This document shows, in pieces, positions 44,395-53,015 of a stretch of 64,000 nt of DNA (position 1 is the stretch's first letter; each line of letters begins with the position of its first letter). The DNA comes from an uncultured Ruminococcus sp. (lineage in GTDB: Bacteria > Bacillota > Clostridia > Oscillospirales > Acutalibacteraceae), in assembly GCA_900539465.1 (NCBI GenBank), contig UQCF01000007.1:62001-126000 (forward strand). The letters are read 5' to 3'. The notes below the pieces were generated by a model. It was not told the DNA's origin and did no database searches. It worked only from the letters and a program-made list of their open reading frames with translations. A program made the translations under genes and the position numbers.

Positions 44395-45564
44395 TTATTC
44401 ACACAGCTTTTTAACGGTTGCCATTACATAGTCGCCGAATTCGCTGCAGGTGCAGCCGTTTTCACGGCCGGTAATCTGATATTTTTTCTCTTCATACATG
44501 CAGATGTCAAGCGCTCTTTCAAGAAGGTCTGCCTTTTCCTGCTCGCCGATGTGAGAAAGAAGCATAACAGACGCTCTGAGCATTGAGCACGGGTCGGCAT
44601 ACTGACCTCTGCCCTCACGAATCATTCTGGGTGCAGAGCCGTGAATGGCCTCAAACATAGCATATTTTTTGCCGATGTTTGCACTGCCTGCCGTGCCTAC
44701 GCCGCCCTGAAACTCCGCAGCTTCATCTGTAATAATATCGCCGTAAAGGTTCGGAAGAATAAATACCTTGAAATCGGTACGGCGCTTTTTGTCGATAAGC
44801 TTGGCTGTTGTGATGTCTATATACCACTCGTCCGTGGTGATTTCGGGGTAATCCTTGCCTATGTTTTTGCAAAGGTTAAGGAATTTACCGTCGGTTGTTT
44901 TTATAATATTAGCCTTTGTTATGATAGAAACTCGGTCTTTCTTGTTCCTTCTTGCATAGTCATATGCGAGCTTTGCAATTCTTTCGCAGCCCTCGGTGGT
45001 GGTAACAACAAAGTCAACCGCAAGGTCGTCTGTTACATTAACTCCCTTTGAGCCTACCGCATACGCACCCTCTGTGTTCTCGCGGAAGAAGGTCCAGTCA
45101 ATGCCCTCTTCGGGTACTTTAACGGGTCTGAGGTTAGCAAAAAGGTCAAGCGCCTTTCTCATTGCAACGTTTGCACTCTCAATGTTCGGCCAGGGGTCGC
45201 CTGCCTGGGGAGTGGTTGTGGGGCCTTTGAGAATAACGTGGCAAGCCTTGAGTTCCTCCATAACATCGTCGGGGATTGCCTTGTTTGCGGCAACGCGGTT
45301 CTCTATTGTGAGACCGTCAATTACTTTAAACTCGATTTTGCCTGCCTTAACTTTATCCGAGAGCATATATTCAAGCACTCTTGCGCTCTCTTTTGTGATG
45401 ATGGGGCCTATGCCGTCGCCGCCGCATACGCCGATAATAATTTTATCAAGCTTTGAGTAATCAACAAAATCACCCTGTGCTTTTATTGTATCAGAGCGGT
45501 CGCTTTGTTCTCTTATAAGAGATTCAAATTTTTCGACTGCATTTTTTATCTGTGCTTCGGTCAT
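44395..45564 (-). CDS. icd: isocitrate dehydrogenase (isocitrate/isopropylmalate family)
   Basis: A 389-residue decarboxylating dehydrogenase. Features: GVCGGDGIGPIITKES, GPTTTPQAGDPWPNIESANV, LRPVKVPEEGIDWTFFRENTEGAY, the catalytic lysine region ITKANIIK, and the NAD(P)-site stretch FEAIHGSAPRM. Isopropylmalate dehydrogenase is the alternative, but coupling to aconitase and the S-x-N-V substrate loop favour isocitrate. It makes 2-oxoglutarate for glutamate and glutamine synthesis in organisms with a partial TCA cycle. An N-terminal helix of about 40 residues precedes the core. It is 16 bp behind acn and 18 bp before rex; the ribosome site is GGAGG. Confidence 0.88.
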   Translation of the reverse strand: MTEAQIKNAVEKFESLIREQSDRSDTIKAQGDFVDYSKLDKIIIGVCGGDGIGPIITKESARVLEYMLSDKVKAGKIEFKVIDGLTIENRVAANKAIPDDVMEELKACHVILKGPTTTPQAGDPWPNIESANVAMRKALDLFANLRPVKVPEEGIDWTFFRENTEGAYAVGSKGVNVTDDLAVDFVVTTTEGCERIAKLAYDYARRNKKDRVSIITKANIIKTTDGKFLNLCKNIGKDYPEITTDEWYIDITTAKLIDKKRRTDFKVFILPNLYGDIITDEAAEFQGGVGTAGSANIGKKYAMFEAIHGSAPRMIREGRGQYADPCSMLRASVMLLSHIGEQEKADLLERALDICMYEEKKYQITGRENGCTCSEFGDYVMATVKKLCE

Positions 45565-45580
45565 TTAAATTTCCTCCGTG

Positions 45581-47512
45581 TTATGAATTTTCTCTTGTGT
45601 AGTCAAGCAGACCGCCTGCAAGAATTATCTTAACCTGTCTGTCTGAAAGCTGATAGTCAAGCTCAAATTCTTCGCCTGTTGTGAAGTCTTTAAGAATTGC
45701 TGTTTCACCGTTTGCGATTTTTTCTCTTATGCCGGGGAGGCTGAGCTTATCATTGAGATTTATCTTGTCATAGTCGTCGGCATTTTTAAATGTGAAAGGA
45801 ATAATGCCCGCATTGACAAGGTTAGCGCAGTGAATTCTTGCAAAAGATTTTGTTATAACTGCCTTTATGCCGAGATAAAGCGGAACAAGAGCAGCATGCT
45901 CACGCGAAGAACCCTGACCGTAGTTTGCGCCGCCTATGATAATTCCGTCACCTGCCTGTTTGCAGTGCTCTGCAAATTTTTCGTCGCACTGCTTAAAGCA
46001 GAAGTTTGAAAGGTACGGAATATTTGAGCGGTAGGGGAGTATCTTTGCGCCTGCCGGCATAATGTGGTCTGTTGTAATATTGTCACCGACTTTAAGAACT
46101 GCCGTTGCGTTTATTTCCTCGGGCAATGGCTTGGTTGTCGGGAAAGGCTTGATGTTGGGACCGTAAATTATTTCAACATCTTTTGCTTCTTCGGGAGAAG
46201 CGGGCATTGTAATCATGTTGTCGTTGATGATAAATTCATCGGGCATTTCAATTTCGGGAGCTTCGCCGTAGTCTCTCGGGTCTGTGAGAACGCCTGTGAG
46301 CGCGGATACTGCCGCGGTTTCGGGGCTGACGAGATAAATGCCGGCATCGGCTGTGCCGGAGCGACCCTCGAAGTTTCTGTTAAAGGTTCTGAGCGAAACA
46401 CCTTTTGAATTTGGTGACTGACCCATGCCTATGCACGGACCGCAGGCAGATTCAAGTATTCTGGCACCTGCGTCAATAATATCGGCAAGAGCGCCGCACC
46501 TTGAAAGCATGTTGAGAACCTGCTTTGAGCCGGGAGCTATAGAAAGGCTGACATTGGGGCTGACTGTTTTGCCCTTGAGAATTGCCGCAACCTTGAGCAT
46601 ATCAAGAAGTGATGAGTTTGTGCACGAACCTATGCAAACCTGGTCAATCTTGATTTTGCCGATGTCTTTAACGCTCTTAACATTATCGGGCATGTGGGGC
46701 ATTGCCGCGAGGGGAGCGAGCTTTGAAAGGTCAATATCAATAACCTCGTCATAAACCGCGTCATCATCGGCTTTGAGCTCTGTCCAGTCTTTTTCTCTGC
46801 CCTGTGCCTTTAAAAATTCTCTTGTAATTTCATCAGAGGGGAAGACGGACGTTGTTGCGCCGAGCTCCGCACCCATGTTGGTTATGGTTGCACGCTCGGG
46901 AACAGAGAGGGTCTTAACGCCTTCTCCGCCGTATTCTATAATTTTACCTACGCCGCCTTTTACAGACATTATTCTGAGGACTTCAAGAATAATGTCTTTT
47001 GCCGCAACCCACGGCTGAAGCTTGCCTAAAAGGTTTACTCTTACCATTTTGGGCATGGTGATGTAGTATGCGCCGCCGCCCATTGCAACCGCAACATCAA
47101 GACCGCCTGCGCCCATTGCGAGCATGCCTATTCCGCCGCCCGTGGGGGTGTGGCTGTCAGAGCCGATAAGCGTTTTGCCCGGTACTCCGAAACGCTCAAG
47201 GTGAACCTGATGGCAAATTCCGTTGCCGGGGCGTGAAAAACGAAGACCTCTCTTTTTGGCAACGCTGCCGATAAAGCGGTGGTCGTCCGCATTTTCAAAG
47301 CCTGTCTGCAAAGTATTGTGGTCGATATATGCAACCGAAAGCTCTGTTTTAACTCTGTCTATACCCATTGCCTCAAACTCAAGATATGCCATTGTGCCTG
47401 TTGCGTCCTGAGTGAGGGTCTGGTCGATTCTGAGGCCTATTTCACTGCCGGGTATCATATCACCCGAGAGCATATGAGCCTTTATAATCTTTTGACCGAT
47501 GGTGTAACCCAT
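45581..47512 (-). CDS. acn: aconitate hydratase
   Basis: A 643-residue [4Fe-4S] aconitase isomerising citrate to isocitrate. Cluster ligands are visible in IGSCTNSSLLD and SACGPCIGMGQSP; substrate-loop segments include GSDSHTPTGGGIGML and ANYGQGSSREHAA in the swivelling C-terminal domain. The length is that of the compact form found in Clostridia. The start at 47512 (MGYTIGQKI) is set by AGGAGG 9 nt upstream; the longer in-frame extension is leader. First gene of acn-icd-rex. The promoter lies at 47576-47604, with a degenerate Rex-like site at the predicted transcription start. Confidence 0.94.
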   Translation of the reverse strand: MGYTIGQKIIKAHMLSGDMIPGSEIGLRIDQTLTQDATGTMAYLEFEAMGIDRVKTELSVAYIDHNTLQTGFENADDHRFIGSVAKKRGLRFSRPGNGICHQVHLERFGVPGKTLIGSDSHTPTGGGIGMLAMGAGGLDVAVAMGGGAYYITMPKMVRVNLLGKLQPWVAAKDIILEVLRIMSVKGGVGKIIEYGGEGVKTLSVPERATITNMGAELGATTSVFPSDEITREFLKAQGREKDWTELKADDDAVYDEVIDIDLSKLAPLAAMPHMPDNVKSVKDIGKIKIDQVCIGSCTNSSLLDMLKVAAILKGKTVSPNVSLSIAPGSKQVLNMLSRCGALADIIDAGARILESACGPCIGMGQSPNSKGVSLRTFNRNFEGRSGTADAGIYLVSPETAAVSALTGVLTDPRDYGEAPEIEMPDEFIINDNMITMPASPEEAKDVEIIYGPNIKPFPTTKPLPEEINATAVLKVGDNITTDHIMPAGAKILPYRSNIPYLSNFCFKQCDEKFAEHCKQAGDGIIIGGANYGQGSSREHAALVPLYLGIKAVITKSFARIHCANLVNAGIIPFTFKNADDYDKINLNDKLSLPGIREKIANGETAILKDFTTGEEFELDYQLSDRQVKIILAGGLLDYTRENS

Positions 47513-47552
47513 TACTTTAACCTCCTGGTCATTAAGCGCCCGAAAGGTCACT

Positions 47553-47570
47553 TAATTAAAAAATTAACAA
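47553..47570 (-). promoter_or_regulatory. predicted Rex operator at acn (degenerate)
   Basis: Plus-strand reading TAATTAAAAAATTAACAA: one perfect TTAACAA half-site and one with two mismatches (12 of 14). It sits at and just after the predicted acn transcription start, where binding would block the polymerase. Confidence 0.5.
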
Positions 47571-47575
47571 TCTTT

Positions 47576-47604
47576 ATTGTATTATTTTTGCAGCCTTTTG
47601 TCAA
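47576..47604 (-). promoter_or_regulatory. promoter of the acn-icd-rex operon
   Basis: Minus strand TTGACA (47604-47599), a 17-bp spacer and TACAAT (47581-47576). Confidence 0.85.
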
Positions 47605-47627
47605 TGTTTTTGGCGCAAATTAAAGGC

Positions 47628-48437
47628 TTATTTTGCCGAGAATGCGCCGTAGAGATGAATGATGTTCATATCGTCCGTCATATCAAGTCCGTGTGCGCCG
47701 CAGTCGCCGTCAACTTCGTGGCAGCCGTGGTCGGGCAGAAAGCCGTAAACAACATTGTGATGCGCCCATTTTTCTTTGACATATTTTACAAGCTCAACAT
47801 AATATTCAAGGTTCTTTTTAAGCTCTGTCATGGCTTCTTTTGATTCGGGGCCGAATTTGTGCATGGTGCCGTCATAGTTGCCGTTGTATATAACAACAAG
47901 GTCGTATTTGTCTTCGGCTATAACCTCAAAGGCTTTTTTGTTTACCTCTTCTTCGGTTTCATAAATAAAGTAGTCCATATCTCTTTCCAAAAAGATTTTG
48001 GATATGCTGTCGCCCTCGGTAGAGATAATTACGGGCTTTTTGCCGCCTTTTATGAGCATATCAAAAATTGTCATTGTTTTAAGCACGGGCTTAGTGTAAC
48101 TTTTTATACCGTGTATTTCGGGCATAACGCCTGTGTACATAGAGGCAAAGCACACGGGGGTAACACTCGGCATAACAGAGAGCATCGGCAGTGCAACATC
48201 GGATTCCAGCACCGCATCGGTGAAAAGGGACGTATATTTTTTATAAAGCCAAAGTGCGACCGCGTCGGGGTTATAAAGAACAACTCTGTCTGCCTTGCCC
48301 GAGGGCAGCTTTTTGTTTATCAATGCTTTAAGTACGGGATTCACCTTGTCAAACGCATCTTCGCACGGTGCGCCGATGGTTTCGCAAATTGTTCTTGCTG
48401 TGGTCGTTATGGGAATGCTGTTGTAAAAGTCCGGCAT
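47628..48437 (-). CDS. alkaline-phosphatase-superfamily phosphodiesterase/pyrophosphatase-like protein
   Basis: A 269-residue soluble protein of the type I phosphodiesterase/nucleotide pyrophosphatase superfamily. Metal-site elements: the nucleophile region SVTPVCFASMYTGVMPEIHG (Thr), YNGNYDGTMHKFG and LPDHGCHEVDGDCGAHG. The usual N-terminal metal Asp is less obvious (VVLYNPDAVALWLY), so the fold is confident but activity less so. No signal peptide is seen. It is a single gene with a GGAGAG site, lying upstream of the acn promoter on the same strand. Substrate unknown. Confidence 0.8.
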   Translation of the reverse strand: MPDFYNSIPITTTARTICETIGAPCEDAFDKVNPVLKALINKKLPSGKADRVVLYNPDAVALWLYKKYTSLFTDAVLESDVALPMLSVMPSVTPVCFASMYTGVMPEIHGIKSYTKPVLKTMTIFDMLIKGGKKPVIISTEGDSISKIFLERDMDYFIYETEEEVNKKAFEVIAEDKYDLVVIYNGNYDGTMHKFGPESKEAMTELKKNLEYYVELVKYVKEKWAHHNVVYGFLPDHGCHEVDGDCGAHGLDMTDDMNIIHLYGAFSAK

Positions 48438-48526
48438 AATTAACTCTCCTATAAAAATAATTCGCCTATATTATATAACATTTAAAGAGTTTTTCATAGA
48501 GTTTTTATAAAAGAAAATTGCGCTAC

Positions 48527-48555
48527 TTGACGAGCCGTAAATAATATGTTAATGT
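48527..48555 (+). promoter_or_regulatory. promoter of the HExxH membrane protein gene
   Basis: TTGACG (48527-48532), a 17-bp spacer and TAATGT (48550-48555), 31 bp before the start. Confidence 0.6.
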
Positions 48556-48585
48556 TTTTTACAGAAATTGCGGAGGTGCAAAAAA

Positions 48586-49035
48586 ATGAAAAAATTCCTT
48601 TTTTATTTTGTTCAGTGGACGTGGGGGCTTTCGGTAAATCTTATCGGCGGCATATGCTGCCTTGTGTTCAAATATTTAAAAAAGTGCAGGGTAGAGAGAT
48701 ACGGCTATAACTGGTTTACATATGTCCCCGGCAACTTCGGCGGACTTTCGCTCGGGCTTTTTGTGTTTATCAGAGATACAAGCAAAGAAAAGGGCAAAGA
48801 GCAGTGGCTTTATAACACGCAGATACACGAATACGGCCACACTTTTCAGTGCCTTATGTTAGGACCTTTGTACTGGCTCGTCGTTGCGATCCCGTCTTTT
48901 ATTTGGTGCAATTTTTTTGCAAATTACAGAAAAAAGAACAATGTCTCTTATTATAAGCTCTATTGCGAAAGCTGGGCGAACCGCCTTGGCGAAAAGCACA
49001 CGGGCAAAAAGCAAAATTTTGACGGAGAAAAATAA
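48586..49035 (+). CDS. small membrane protein with HExxH motif
   Basis: A 149-residue protein with an N-terminal hydrophobic helix (about 1-30), a soluble centre carrying TQIHEYGHTFQ (His81, Glu82, His85), and a second hydrophobic stretch (about 90-113). H-E-x-x-H is the zinc site of many metallopeptidases, but the protein is short and no third ligand is obvious, so protease activity is only possible. I do not recognise a named family. The ATG at 48586 follows GGAGGTG; the longer reading has no site. It is followed by the yjdF riboswitch, which begins a separate unit. Confidence 0.7.
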   Translation: MKKFLFYFVQWTWGLSVNLIGGICCLVFKYLKKCRVERYGYNWFTYVPGNFGGLSLGLFVFIRDTSKEKGKEQWLYNTQIHEYGHTFQCLMLGPLYWLVVAIPSFIWCNFFANYRKKNNVSYYKLYCESWANRLGEKHTGKKQNFDGEK

Positions 49036-49068
49036 CGTTAATTAAACCGTGAGGTTTGATTATATAAA

Positions 49069-49175
49069 GCAAAGATAAAAACGCAACGCGCATTTGCGCA
49101 AGAGCCGGTAGGTAGCCCGGCCGTCCTGTTATTACAGGGTAAGTAACCTGCCCCTCCGGGTTGTCCGTTCTTTGC
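49069..49175 (+). promoter_or_regulatory. yjdF (NAiPP, azaaromatic-sensing) riboswitch
   Basis: A structured leader directly before a yjdF gene. The outer helix pairs GCAAAGA (49069-49075) with TCTTTGC (49169-49175). Inside are GCGCATTTGCGC, the conserved core GAGCCGGTAGGTAGCCCGGC, and a CCTGTTATTACAGG hairpin. Position and the core string match the yjdF motif RNA, which binds azaaromatic compounds. The ribosome site AAGGAGGG lies about 14 nt after the aptamer, and no terminator is seen, so translational control is more likely. Confidence 0.88.
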
Positions 49176-49203
49176 TCATTTCAATCTTTAAGGAGGGATT
49201 GTT

Positions 49204-49620
49204 ATGGGCAAAGTTTTTACAAGACTGACGGTGTTTTTTGACGAACCGTTTTGGGTCGGTGTGTTTGAAAAAACGCAAGAGGGCTCGCTTTCGGTTTCAA
49301 AAGTGATTTTCGGAGCAGAGCCGAAAGACGGCGAAGTGCTGGATTTTATACTGAAACACTATAACAGCCTAAACTTCAGCCCGGCTGTGTCTTTTGCCGT
49401 GAAAGAAGCTAAGAAAAACCCCAAGGTTATGCAGAGAAAAGTAAAGAAAGAACTGCAAAAAGAGGGGATAGGCACAAAGTCTCAACAGGCCTTGAAATTG
49501 TGGCAGGAGCAGTATAAGCAGGATAAAAAAACAAATAATCGCGCCCAAAAGAATGAGCGCGAGGAACGCCTGTTTTTATTGAAACAGCAAAAAAAGAAGG
49601 CAAAGCACAAAGGACATTAG
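49204..49620 (+). CDS. yjdF: YjdF-family protein (DUF2992)
   Basis: A 138-residue cytoplasmic protein. The N-terminal half shows the family pattern LTVFFDEPFWVGVFEK, VIFGAEPKDGEVLDFI and NFSPAV; the C-terminal half is a highly basic Lys/Gln/Arg-rich helix (about 75-138). Its function is not established; its control by an azaaromatic-sensing riboswitch suggests a role in response to toxic heteroaromatic compounds. The ATG at 49204 follows AAGGAGGG. It is a single gene ending in a strong terminator. Confidence 0.92.
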   Translation: MGKVFTRLTVFFDEPFWVGVFEKTQEGSLSVSKVIFGAEPKDGEVLDFILKHYNSLNFSPAVSFAVKEAKKNPKVMQRKVKKELQKEGIGTKSQQALKLWQEQYKQDKKTNNRAQKNEREERLFLLKQQKKKAKHKGH

Positions 49621-49640
49621 CCTTGTGCCTTGCCGAAAGA

Positions 49641-49674
49641 AAACCGCCGGGAGCATTAGTTCTCGGCGGTTTTT
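49641..49674. terminator. terminator between yjdF and the GT2 gene
   Basis: AAACCGCCGGGAG pairs with TTCTCGGCGGTTTTT with one wobble; it works in both directions. Confidence 0.85.
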
Positions 49675-49720
49675 CAGTATTATAATCTAACACTATACTT
49701 TATTTAAAAATCTTTTGCAC

Positions 49721-50803
49721 CTATTTATTCTTTAGCTTATGCTTTATGGCTGACAACTTACAGATAATTTTGCTTTTTAGACTAACTTTATTTTTAGCGG
49801 AATTATACTTTTTGAGTTCATTTATCAAGCGATAAACATTATGAGTATTTATAAGATTTTTTATTTTTTTAGTTCTGTTATCGGGAGGTGAGTACTTAGA
49901 AAAGACTTTAATAAGTAGAGGGCTATCTAAGTTTTTACTGATAAACTCATACGCATCCTCGTTTGTTTCGTGTGTAACTACTTCGATAAACAAATTTAAA
50001 AAGATATTAGCAGTATACCTATAAAAATAATCTGTATCAAAGGTATATCTGCCTGCAAAATACATTTCTCTTTCGGATAAATTTTTTACGGTTTCAGATA
50101 TTATTTCCGGATAATAGAGAGATGACAAGTGAGAATGGTTAGGATCACAATCATATACATAATAGCATTTGTTGACAAACACCCCGTTGTTACAATGATC
50201 AATGTAATATATCAGAAACTTTTTATCTTCCCATTTTTTCAAAGATTCGTCATATCTTAATAAATACTTGTCTATTATGCTTTTTTTGTACAAGTTTAAA
50301 ACGCTAAAACACAATGACATTTGGTGTTCGTTTTCTTTTAAATTCAAAAAGCACGGTAAAATTGTATCAGTTACAAAAGCACGGTCAAATTTTTTTATTG
50401 GGCCAAAATTTGTATGAACTTCATTTTCCACTCCGTTACCTCTTGTAATAAAATAGAAAAAATTTATCAAATCCATACCAAAATAAGCAGCTAAATCCGA
50501 ATACAAATTCGGTTTGATATAGTCACCGGCATCAATAAAAGAAACATATTCTCCTGAGGCTTTTGACAAGCCATAGTTCCTGGCGGAAGATACTCCACCG
50601 TTCTTTTTAGTGAACACCTTTATTCTATCGTCTTGGCGAGCGTATTCATTACATAAAATTAATGATTCATCTGTTGAACCGTCATCAACAAGAATTATTT
50701 CAAGATTGTTATACTCTTGTTGAGTTAAACTTTCAATTGTTCTGGACAATACATTTTGTCTGTTATATATTGGAACAATAACAGAAATCAAAGTTTTTTC
50801 CAT
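49721..50803 (-). CDS. GT2-family glycosyltransferase, AT-rich
   Basis: A 360-residue GT-A fold transferase for a cell-surface sugar. ISVIVPIYNRQNVLSRTI opens the nucleotide-binding domain; LVDDGSTDES and GVSSARNYGLS follow; the D-x-D-like position is in FIDAGDYI. The C-terminal 150 residues are poorly conserved and basic, ending KHKLKNK. Start: ATG at 50803 or 50809 (AAGGGAG just upstream); the longer reading into argF is not used. The gene is visibly richer in A and T than its neighbours and uses AT-ending codons, unlike the argF-lysC genes it follows, which suggests recent acquisition. Confidence 0.85.
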   Translation of the reverse strand: MEKTLISVIVPIYNRQNVLSRTIESLTQQEYNNLEIILVDDGSTDESLILCNEYARQDDRIKVFTKKNGGVSSARNYGLSKASGEYVSFIDAGDYIKPNLYSDLAAYFGMDLINFFYFITRGNGVENEVHTNFGPIKKFDRAFVTDTILPCFLNLKENEHQMSLCFSVLNLYKKSIIDKYLLRYDESLKKWEDKKFLIYYIDHCNNGVFVNKCYYVYDCDPNHSHLSSLYYPEIISETVKNLSEREMYFAGRYTFDTDYFYRYTANIFLNLFIEVVTHETNEDAYEFISKNLDSPLLIKVFSKYSPPDNRTKKIKNLINTHNVYRLINELKKYNSAKNKVSLKSKIICKLSAIKHKLKNK

Positions 50804-50896
50804 TTTCATCGGCTCCCTTTTAAATTTTATGCAAATGTACTTTGATGGTATAAAAATCAAAATTTTAATCGGCCATGCCAAGGACGGTCCTTAGCG

Positions 50897-51880
50897 TTAT
50901 ATTGTTGCGGCAATGACTGCCTTTATGGTGTGCATACGGTTTTCCGCTTCTTTAAAGACGATTGATTTTTCACTTTCAAAAACTTCGTCCGTAACCTCCA
51001 TCTCGGTTCTTCCGAATTTTTCGCCGACCGTTTTGCCGACGGTGGTTTTCATATCGTGATAAGCCGGCAGGCAGTGCATAAATACGCACCCGTCAGAGGC
51101 ATTATCCATAAGATCCTTGTTGACCTGATACGGTGCGAGGTCGTCAATTCTCTCTTTCCAAACCTCGTCCGGCTCGCCCATAGATACCCAAACGTCGGTG
51201 TATATGACGTCGGCATTTTTTGTGGCTTCCATAGGGTCGGTGATAAAACGAAGAGCCGCACCGCTTTCGGCTGCAATTTTTTGACATTCGTCAATAAGTG
51301 CTTTGTCAGGGAAATATTTCTCCGGCGCACAGGCGGTGAAGTTAAGCCCCATTTTTGCGCAGCCGACCATGAGTGAGTTGCCCATGTTATAACGGGCGTC
51401 ACCCATATAGACAAAGTTTATACCCTTGAGCTTGCCGAAATGCTCTTTGATTGTGAGAAAATCGGCAAGGATTTGTGTGGGGTGAAATTCGTTTGTGAGA
51501 CCGTTCCAAACAGGCACACCTGCATATTTTGCAAGCTCTTCTACAATTTCCTGACCGTATCCGCGGTATTCTATGCCGTCAAACATACTGCCGAGAACAC
51601 GGGCAGTGTCTGCAATGCTCTCTTTTTTGCCTATCTGCGAGCCCGAGGGGTCAAGATAGGTTGAGCCGAGGCCGAGGTCATGTGCCGCAACTTCAAAGCT
51701 GCAGCGTGTTCTGGTGCTCGTTTTTTCAAATATAAGGGCAATGTTTTTGCCTTTAAAATCATCGTGAAGAATACCGCTTTTCTTTTTGTATTTAAGCTCT
51801 GCCGCAAGGTCGAGCAGATATTCAATTTCCTCCGGCGTGTAGTCAAGAAGCTTTAAAAAGTTTCTGCCTTTTAAATTCAT
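50897..51880 (-). CDS. argF: ornithine carbamoyltransferase
   Basis: A 327-residue enzyme joining carbamoyl phosphate and ornithine to citrulline in arginine synthesis. The carbamoyl-phosphate loop is FEKTSTRTRCSFE (Ser55-Arg59), the ornithine loop FMHCLPAYHD; VWNGLTNEFHPTQ and DVWVSMGEP are also present. Full length. The ribosome site AAGGGGG is about 9 nt upstream. It lies 12 bp behind the DUF3048 gene in the hom-lysC operon. In an ureolytic or fermentative setting it could run in reverse (arginine deiminase pathway), but no arcA or arcC is near. Confidence 0.95.
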   Translation of the reverse strand: MNLKGRNFLKLLDYTPEEIEYLLDLAAELKYKKKSGILHDDFKGKNIALIFEKTSTRTRCSFEVAAHDLGLGSTYLDPSGSQIGKKESIADTARVLGSMFDGIEYRGYGQEIVEELAKYAGVPVWNGLTNEFHPTQILADFLTIKEHFGKLKGINFVYMGDARYNMGNSLMVGCAKMGLNFTACAPEKYFPDKALIDECQKIAAESGAALRFITDPMEATKNADVIYTDVWVSMGEPDEVWKERIDDLAPYQVNKDLMDNASDGCVFMHCLPAYHDMKTTVGKTVGEKFGRTEMEVTDEVFESEKSIVFKEAENRMHTIKAVIAATI

Positions 51881-51892
51881 TGCCGTGCCCCC

Positions 51893-52999
51893 TTATGCTA
51901 TTGACGTTGCGCTCTTTTGCGAAGAGGGAACAAGTGCGATATATGTGTTGCCTGCGTTAAGGCTTATGGCAGAACCGCTCATGTTGTTAATGACAAGCTT
52001 AGATGATGATGCCGAACCGGTTTTAGTCCAGCTTACATGCTCATATCCGCCGTCCGAAATATAATAGCCTGTGTTTGACTTTTCAAGAGCCATGTCTATG
52101 CATCCCTTGGAGTCGCCCATAGATTTAACATCGCAGTAGAGAACAAGAATGTTTTTGTAGTTGAGGTGCACTCCGTCCGCGTCTTTTCTCGCACTGCCGT
52201 TAAGGGCGTCAAAATAAACTCCCTTGCTGCTGTCATAGGTCATAACGTGCTTGTTTACGGTTGAATACATAAACGAAACGCTTGTGCAGCTGCCGCCCGC
52301 GGGCTTAACCGCCGTTTCGGGGTCATTAAAATGAAGCACGCTCTTGTATGCGCCCTTGACGTCGGTTCTGTATTTGAGAGAGCCGATTGTCGCGTCTATA
52401 TATTCACCCTTAGAATAGCCGGTGTGCTCCGTTCCCTTTGATTTTCTCGAAGAATCTCTGTAAAAGAACTGCTTTGCATAGCCCTGTATTCCGTTAAGGT
52501 TGTTGACCTTGTCACTTTCTATTTTGGCTTTTGCATATGTGCTCCAGCCGCAGTGAACGTAGATTGAGTCAAAGCACTCCGAGAGCTCAACGAAGTCATG
52601 CCTTGCACTGCGGATAGGACCTACCTTGGGAATAGAGTCAACATCCGAATAGAGAAGCAGCATTCTTGTGTAGCCGCCCTCTACAAGACCTTCAATAAGC
52701 ACATCCGGAGTAGAGAGTCCCCATTGAGGACGCGCGGCGGGCGCATTCTCAACAACAACGGCTATCGGTCGTTTACCTACTGCCGAAGACGCAAGACCGT
52801 AATTGCCCGTGAGAGGGTTTATGTTGCCCTTGGCAGAGCTTGTGCTGCTCTGTTCGGAGCTTTGCTGAGAATACGAAGAATTTTCGGAGGATTTATTATC
52901 CTCATCATTGTTTTTTTTGCCGCAGGCTGTGCCGCCGAAGACCATAGAGGCAATCAAAGCGGCGCAAACCGTGCGTGTGATTATAGCTTTAATTTTCAT
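51893..52999 (-). CDS. DUF3048 lipoprotein (YerB-like)
   Basis: A 368-residue exported protein. A signal peptide ends in VFGGTACGKK, a lipobox-like Cys near residue 26, followed by a Ser/Asn-rich linker. The DUF3048 domain starts NPLTGNYG and includes KRPIAVVVENAPAARPQWGL, LIEGLVEGGYTRMLLLY, VGPIRSARHDFVEL and a C-terminal HLNYKNILVLYCDV region. The family is found in Firmicutes with unknown function. The start at 52999 was chosen for its signal peptide; a longer frame upstream overlaps lysC and lacks a site. Sitting between lysC and argF, it is an odd envelope protein inside an amino-acid operon. Confidence 0.88.
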   Translation of the reverse strand: MKIKAIITRTVCAALIASMVFGGTACGKKNNDEDNKSSENSSYSQQSSEQSSTSSAKGNINPLTGNYGLASSAVGKRPIAVVVENAPAARPQWGLSTPDVLIEGLVEGGYTRMLLLYSDVDSIPKVGPIRSARHDFVELSECFDSIYVHCGWSTYAKAKIESDKVNNLNGIQGYAKQFFYRDSSRKSKGTEHTGYSKGEYIDATIGSLKYRTDVKGAYKSVLHFNDPETAVKPAGGSCTSVSFMYSTVNKHVMTYDSSKGVYFDALNGSARKDADGVHLNYKNILVLYCDVKSMGDSKGCIDMALEKSNTGYYISDGGYEHVSWTKTGSASSSKLVINNMSGSAISLNAGNTYIALVPSSQKSATSIA

Positions 53000-53015
53000 C
53001 TTTTTACCCTCTGAA

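Noticed and set aside
49044..49057. Small hairpin AACCGTGAGGTTT before the yjdF riboswitch
   Set aside because: Too short and without U-tract to call a terminator; may be part of the promoter region by chance.
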